Below are positions 6,161-9,271 of a DNA stretch of 9,271 bases, in pieces. The DNA is from an uncultured Oscillospiraceae bacterium (GTDB lineage Bacteria > Bacillota > Clostridia > Oscillospirales > Ruminococcaceae). Each line of letters opens with the position of its first letter. The stretch's first letter is position 1. The position numbers and the translations under genes were made by a program. Below the pieces are notes generated by a model. The model was not told where the DNA came from and ran no database searches. It saw nothing but the letters and a program-made list of their open reading frames with translations. The stretch covers positions 1 to 9,271 of the forward strand of contig CAJGEB010000032.1 in the NCBI GenBank assembly GCA_904502045.1, written 5' to 3'.

Positions 6161-6564
6161 CTGTTACAGATTCGCTTTATTCCTTCTTTCTCTCCTGCCC
6201 TTATATAAATAACCGTCTTAATATCAATCGTTTCGATTCTGCACTCCCCAATTTTTCAATTAATTTTCTTCCCGAAATTAAAATCATACGGCAATACGTT
6301 GACGGCTCCTCTATCGAAGAGATATCCTTCAATCTCGTCTGCAACAGACGGTTCGGCGGAAATTCATCTGCAAATTCCGACAACTCCTCTCTTTTCGAAA
6401 ATATCGCCGCTTGGCTTGATGAGCAAAACAAATCGGGCAACCTCCCCTCTTTTGCACTCAAAATTTCTGCAGTTTCATTCCCCGCCGTTTCAGAAGGTAT
6501 CTCCACGATAGCCTCCGCCCGCTACTCTATGAAATGCGTTTTGCGGCGCCGCCGCGACGCTTAA
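6157..6564 (+). CDS. Tail-terminator-like minor structural protein
   Basis: This 135-residue protein sits where the tail terminator lies in A118-like phages; that protein caps the head-proximal end of the tail tube and joins it to the neck. Visible family-like parts are an N-terminal helix (DSLYSFFLSCPYI), a middle 'LPEIKIIRQYVDGSSIEEISFNLVC' type strand region (split here around residues 40-64), FENIAAWLDEQNKSGNLP, and a C-terminal ASARYSMKCVLRRRR. The 'F.L.CNRR...N..W......G.LP' pattern is common in these proteins. ATG 6157 is preferred over TTG 6145 because GGAGG lies at correct distance. Oddly, no tail-tube gene follows, so what it would terminate is unclear; it may act only as a neck protein here. 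Confidence 0.7.
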   Translation: MTVTDSLYSFFLSCPYINNRLNINRFDSALPNFSINFLPEIKIIRQYVDGSSIEEISFNLVCNRRFGGNSSANSDNSSLFENIAAWLDEQNKSGNLPSFALKISAVSFPAVSEGISTIASARYSMKCVLRRRRDA

Positions 6565-6580
6565 TCCCTCAATTTTCATT

Positions 6581-6791
6581 ATGTCCTATCCTCCAAACCG
6601 TAACGGGCGCATTGCTTTCTACGGCATCTTCGCTTCCAGCGGCGAACTCGAAACAGGCTCCTCTGCCCTGTTTTCCAAGTCCGCCCTTTAACATAGATTC
6701 CTTCGCTGCCGCATACAGAAATCCCTCAGAGATGATCTTATTTCTTTCGCTGTCTTGCGGCGGCGAACCATTATTTAAAAAAGGAGATTAA
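6581..6791 (+). CDS. Small two-frame gene, possible +1 frameshift product or deletion scar
   Basis: This is not recognised. The interval holds two adjoining coding-like frames. Frame A starts at ATG 6581 (MSYPPNRNGRIAFYGIFASS...) and ends after 36 codons at TAA 6689-6691. The +1 frame then continues from AAC 6690 as NIDSFAAAYRNPSEMILFLS and on to FKKGD, ending with TAA 6789-6791. Both halves use the operon's codon style. A +1 shift at CTT-TAA-C would give one 69-residue protein. The last codons of frame B carry the ribosome site of the Dit gene, which fits a real gene end. The ATG has no clear ribosome site and may rely on coupling to the previous gene. Alternatives: a frameshift mutation, fused ends of deleted tail genes, or a single frame B gene from ATG 6534. 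Confidence 0.45.
6683..6692 (+). other. Candidate +1 frameshift site GCC-CTT-TAA-C
   Basis: The end of frame A is CTT followed by the stop TAA and then C. In bacterial release factor 2 mRNAs the programmed +1 shift occurs at CTT-TGA-C, where the Leu tRNA slips forward one base at a slow stop. Here skipping T6689 joins the frame continuing to 6791. Differences: the stop is TAA, and no internal Shine-Dalgarno-like stimulator lies at the usual 3-base spacing upstream. Confidence 0.35.
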
Positions 6792-6793
6792 TT

Positions 6794-7654
6794 TTGAATA
6801 ATTACATTTCTCTATCCTTTGAACGCTCCGGCTCTGATTTTACCGTCCAAATCGGTAAAACCAAGCCCTTCAGACTTATCTCCGTCTTTGGTCTTGAAAG
6901 CTCCGACTATTCTCTCGCGCTCTCCCCCGATGCACAATCCGACTCCTCTGCCGTATCGGGACGCACTATCTCTCCCAGAGTCATCTCAATGGACTTTGAG
7001 CTTGCCGATGCTTCCCTCTCCCGCGCTTACCGCGACAGTATTCTCAGATTTTTCTCCCCCAAGACAGAGGGTGTTCTGCGCGTCGATTATTTCGGAGTGA
7101 AAAGAAAGATAACCTATGAGGTGAAATCCTTCAAGTTTACCCACACTACCCTTTTTGATCCGCTCAGGATAAGCCTTTCCCTCATCTGTCCCGACCCTTA
7201 TTTTAAAGATAATGAAGCTTTCTCCGAAAACATCGCAAAAATAGTTCCTCTTACCGCTTTCCCGACTGCCCTCACTCAAAACGGCTGTGCTGCCTCCTAC
7301 CGCAAATTCGGAGACGTCGTGATACTTAACAATTCGGGGGATATTCCCGTTGGACTCGATATTCTTTTCCGCGCCTCCGAAGAGGTAGTAAACCCGCAGA
7401 TCGAAAATCTTACTTCCCAAACCTTTATTTTGGTAAACACGACTCTTTTGCAGGGGGATGAGCTTCGTATCGTAACTGTTCCGGGGAAGAAAAGAGTCCT
7501 CAAAAACGGACAAAACATCTCAAATCTTCTTGATCGCTCAAGCTCCTTTTTCCCTCTTGAGCTGGGTAAAAACCGAATAAGATTTTCTGCAAGGTCCGGC
7601 GCAGAAAACCTCGCCGTCTTTCCGATGTGGGAAGCCGCTTATTTCGGAATTTAG
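6794..7654 (+). CDS. Distal tail protein (Dit-like, siphophage tail component)
   Basis: Dit forms the hub ring at the end of a siphophage tail and holds the receptor-binding parts. The 286-residue product has the N-terminal ring-type region with TISPRVISMDFEL, YRDSILRFFSPKTEGVLRVD and VKRKITYEVKSF, then the junction motif ISLSLICPDPYFKD (about 126-139), which is characteristic of this family ('l.CpdPyf'). The C-terminal galectin-like half follows, with VILNNSGDIPVGLDI, LGKNRIRF and a terminal WEAAYFGI. The start is TTG 6794, behind AAAAAAGGAG at good spacing; no ATG is available nearby. Length is normal. In ordinary siphophages the tape measure gene lies directly upstream; here it is absent. 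The stop is 12 bases before the next start. Confidence 0.85.
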   Translation: MNNYISLSFERSGSDFTVQIGKTKPFRLISVFGLESSDYSLALSPDAQSDSSAVSGRTISPRVISMDFELADASLSRAYRDSILRFFSPKTEGVLRVDYFGVKRKITYEVKSFKFTHTTLFDPLRISLSLICPDPYFKDNEAFSENIAKIVPLTAFPTALTQNGCAASYRKFGDVVILNNSGDIPVGLDILFRASEEVVNPQIENLTSQTFILVNTTLLQGDELRIVTVPGKKRVLKNGQNISNLLDRSSSFFPLELGKNRIRFSARSGAENLAVFPMWEAAYFGI

Positions 7655-7666
7655 GAGGACTTTGCC

Positions 7667-8755
7667 TTGACCGAACTTTTTTTACTCGACCAAAACTTCT
7701 CCCTTTTAGGCGTTATAGATTCCTTTATCTCTCTCGTTTGGACCCGAAACTACTACTGCGCGGGCGAGTTCACTCTTACCGCTTTTCCCGAGCACTACCC
7801 TCTTCTCTCGGATTGTAAATTTATTCACCGCAAAGATATTGACGAGACCGTTATCGTTGAATCGTTATCCTTTTCGGGCTCCGAGTCGGGCGGAAAAGTG
7901 ACCGCTTCCGGACGCAGCGTTAAGGCTCTGCTCGCCTCAAGAATTATTGATTCGCGGGTATCCCTCTCAGGCTTTTCCGAGGATGTGATACTATCACTCG
8001 TCTGGGATTTTGCTGTAAATCCCACAGCTTCCGCACGAAAAATCTCCTCTCTTTCCCTTGCCGAGTCACAGCACCGCGGTTCCTACGCCTCCTTTTCCCT
8101 TTTGGGAGAAAATCTGCTTGACTGCATCGAACAAATTGCTGCTGCCGACTCCCTCTCCTGCGATATCTCCTTTTCTTTTTCCGAAAACTCCCTCGTTTTT
8201 AAGGTATGGCAGGGCGTCGACCGCACCGACGCCCAGACGGAAAACTCCAAGGCGATATTTTCCGATGATTTTGAAAACGTCCGCACCCACAAGCTAATTC
8301 GCTCTTCCTCTGATTACAAAAATTTCGCCTACGTTTCAGGCTCCGATTACGGCTGCGAGGATATCATCGAAACGGTAGACCTCTCAAACGGTTCCGAACG
8401 CTTTGAAGTATGGATAAACGCGGGAAGAGTCAAGGAGTCCGGCACCGAATTCGATGAAACGCTCTACCGCTCAAGCCTGAAACGCAAGGGACTCGAAAAG
8501 CTTTCTCAATATTCACGCTCAGAATATGCCGAGGCGCAGCTTTCCCCGAACTCCTCCCTCTTATACCGCAAGGACTTCGATCTCGGAGATCTCTGCTCTT
8601 ACATCCCCTACCCCTCCGGCTCCGTCATTGAGGATCGCATAACCTCCGTCTGCGAGACCTTTAAGGATAACGCCGTATCCGTTTGCGTTACCTTGGGAAG
8701 CGGTCCTCTCTCGGTAGTCGAACAACTAAAACGCGGCGGATTTTATCTGCCCTAA
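7667..8755 (+). CDS. Tail hub protein, Siphovirus ReqiPepy6 Gp37-like
   Basis: This is probably the tail-tip hub (Tal position) next to Dit. The 362 residues have the family's typical opening (LFLLDQNFSLLGVIDSFISL, WTRNYYCAGEFTL), then IVESLSFS, SGRSVKALLASRII, and NLLDCIEQIAAADSLSCD. The last third has SSDYKNFAYVSG, the KDFDLGDLCSY motif (312-322) and EDRITSVCETF (332-342), matching the 'yDLGD.v', 'd.RI..v.E' end of Gp37-like proteins. No peptidoglycan-degrading or fibre domain is attached, so it is a short hub. The start is TTG 7667, 8 bases after AGGAGG. The gene's position between Dit and a baseplate protein agrees with the assignment. It is intact. Confidence 0.85.
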   Translation: MTELFLLDQNFSLLGVIDSFISLVWTRNYYCAGEFTLTAFPEHYPLLSDCKFIHRKDIDETVIVESLSFSGSESGGKVTASGRSVKALLASRIIDSRVSLSGFSEDVILSLVWDFAVNPTASARKISSLSLAESQHRGSYASFSLLGENLLDCIEQIAAADSLSCDISFSFSENSLVFKVWQGVDRTDAQTENSKAIFSDDFENVRTHKLIRSSSDYKNFAYVSGSDYGCEDIIETVDLSNGSERFEVWINAGRVKESGTEFDETLYRSSLKRKGLEKLSQYSRSEYAEAQLSPNSSLLYRKDFDLGDLCSYIPYPSGSVIEDRITSVCETFKDNAVSVCVTLGSGPLSVVEQLKRGGFYLP

Positions 8756-8779
8756 TCTTTTTGAAAGGATCTGATCTTT

Positions 8780-9271
8780 ATGCGAAGCGGTTTTTTTAAC
8801 AGTGAAATCATCGGTACCGATTCAAACAATATGCCTATCTTTGACCGCGCCGAAAGCGCTGACTTCTGGGCTGAATATTTTAAACGCTTTATCGGAAACG
8901 GTGTATATTCCAATCCCGCCTCCTCTTTCCAAATACTTGAAAACTCCGGTCTTTCTCTTAAGGTCAAGGCCGGCTCCTGCTTTATCAACGGATATTTTGC
9001 CTTTGACTCCTCGGATACCGTAATTACCCTCGCCGACTCCCACACCTCTCTCCCGAGAATAGACAGAATAGTCGCACGTCTTGATATGACTCAGCGCGAA
9101 ATTACGATAGCCGTACTCACCGGTACTCCTTCATCGGTTCCCACAGCTCCCGACCTCACACGTAATTCCGCCGTCTACGAGCTCGCTCTTGCAGACGTAA
9201 CCGTTGAAGCTGCCGCTACCGCCGTATCCCAGCTCAACATTACCGACCTGCGCCCCAACTCAGCCTACTGC
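8780..9271 (+). CDS. Baseplate / receptor-binding protein, N-terminal part (runs off right edge)
   Basis: The 164 visible residues are the start of a distal tail protein, like the BppU-type upper baseplate or receptor-binding proteins of Firmicutes phages. They begin MRSGFFNSEI, then FDRAESADFWAEYFKRFIGN and GVYSNP, a pattern common at the start of these proteins ('DR.Y.a.d.a.yf...i.nGV'). Next come VKAGSCFINGYF, then PRIDRIVARLDMTQREITIA, VLTGTP and YELALADVTV, the usual 'RiDriV.rLD...R.i...v..G.p' and 'yElaLA.v.v' elements, ending in NITDLRPNSAYC. The ATG 8780 follows GAAAGGAT. The C-terminal part, which would set host range, is outside the window. Confidence 0.8.
   Translation, partial: MRSGFFNSEIIGTDSNNMPIFDRAESADFWAEYFKRFIGNGVYSNPASSFQILENSGLSLKVKAGSCFINGYFAFDSSDTVITLADSHTSLPRIDRIVARLDMTQREITIAVLTGTPSSVPTAPDLTRNSAVYELALADVTVEAAATAVSQLNITDLRPNSAYC

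Noticed and set aside
6534..6791. Single 85-codon gene in one frame from ATG 6534
   Set aside because: Its first half uses codons unlike the operon (TTA, TGT, CGA, ACG) while the other frame from 6581 looks coding there. Kept only as an alternative to the frameshift model.
6986..7513. 175-codon minus-strand frame opposite Dit
   Set aside because: Shadow of a well-supported Dit gene; no ribosome site or recognisable motif.
8752..9045. Frames on both strands at the right end (minus 8752-9045, plus 8802-9023)
   Set aside because: They overlap the baseplate gene starting at ATG 8780, which has a good ribosome site and family motifs and is open to the window edge.

Overview
The window looks like chromosomal DNA from a Gram-positive anaerobe, probably a Clostridia/Oscillospiraceae-type Firmicute. 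By eye GC is near 50 %. Shine-Dalgarno sites are strong (AAAGGAG, GGAGG) and several genes start with TTG or GTG. The host-type gene is a secreted solute-binding lipoprotein, and the phage genes are closest in type to Listeria A118-like siphophages. Taxonomy is an inference; no marker gene is present.

Layout. Bases 1-633 (minus strand) are the N-terminal part of a PstS-like phosphate-type binding lipoprotein that runs off the left edge. Bases 634-1139 are a 506-base AT-rich, mostly non-coding stretch. It holds a candidate minus-strand promoter for the lipoprotein, an (AT)n run, a small inverted repeat, a possible plus-strand -10 element and a clear rho-independent terminator. From 1140 to the right edge everything is on the plus strand and tightly packed: terminase small subunit, terminase large subunit, portal, scaffold, major capsid protein, head-tail adaptor, head-closure protein, tail-terminator-like protein, a small two-frame gene, Dit-like distal tail protein, Gp37-like tail hub protein, and the start of a baseplate/receptor-binding protein that runs off the right edge. 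Most genes are separated by less than about 40 bases or overlap, so this is probably one operon.

Function. The terminase pumps DNA through the portal into a shell of capsid protein assembled on the scaffold. The adaptor, closure and terminator proteins seal the neck, and the Dit/Gp37/baseplate proteins form the distal tip. No integrase, repressor, replication or lysis gene is visible.

Most unusual point. The tail-terminator-like gene is followed almost directly by Dit. There is no room for a major tail protein, tail chaperones or tape measure, the genes that make and size a siphophage tail. In their place is a 211-base interval with two coding-like frames joined at CTT-TAA-C, the same type of context as the RF2 +1 frameshift site. 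The terminase small subunit is also only 77 residues and lacks the usual N-terminal helix-turn-helix. The element could be a defective prophage, a short-tailed phage of unfamiliar architecture, or a domesticated gene-transfer-agent-like particle; the sequence alone does not decide.
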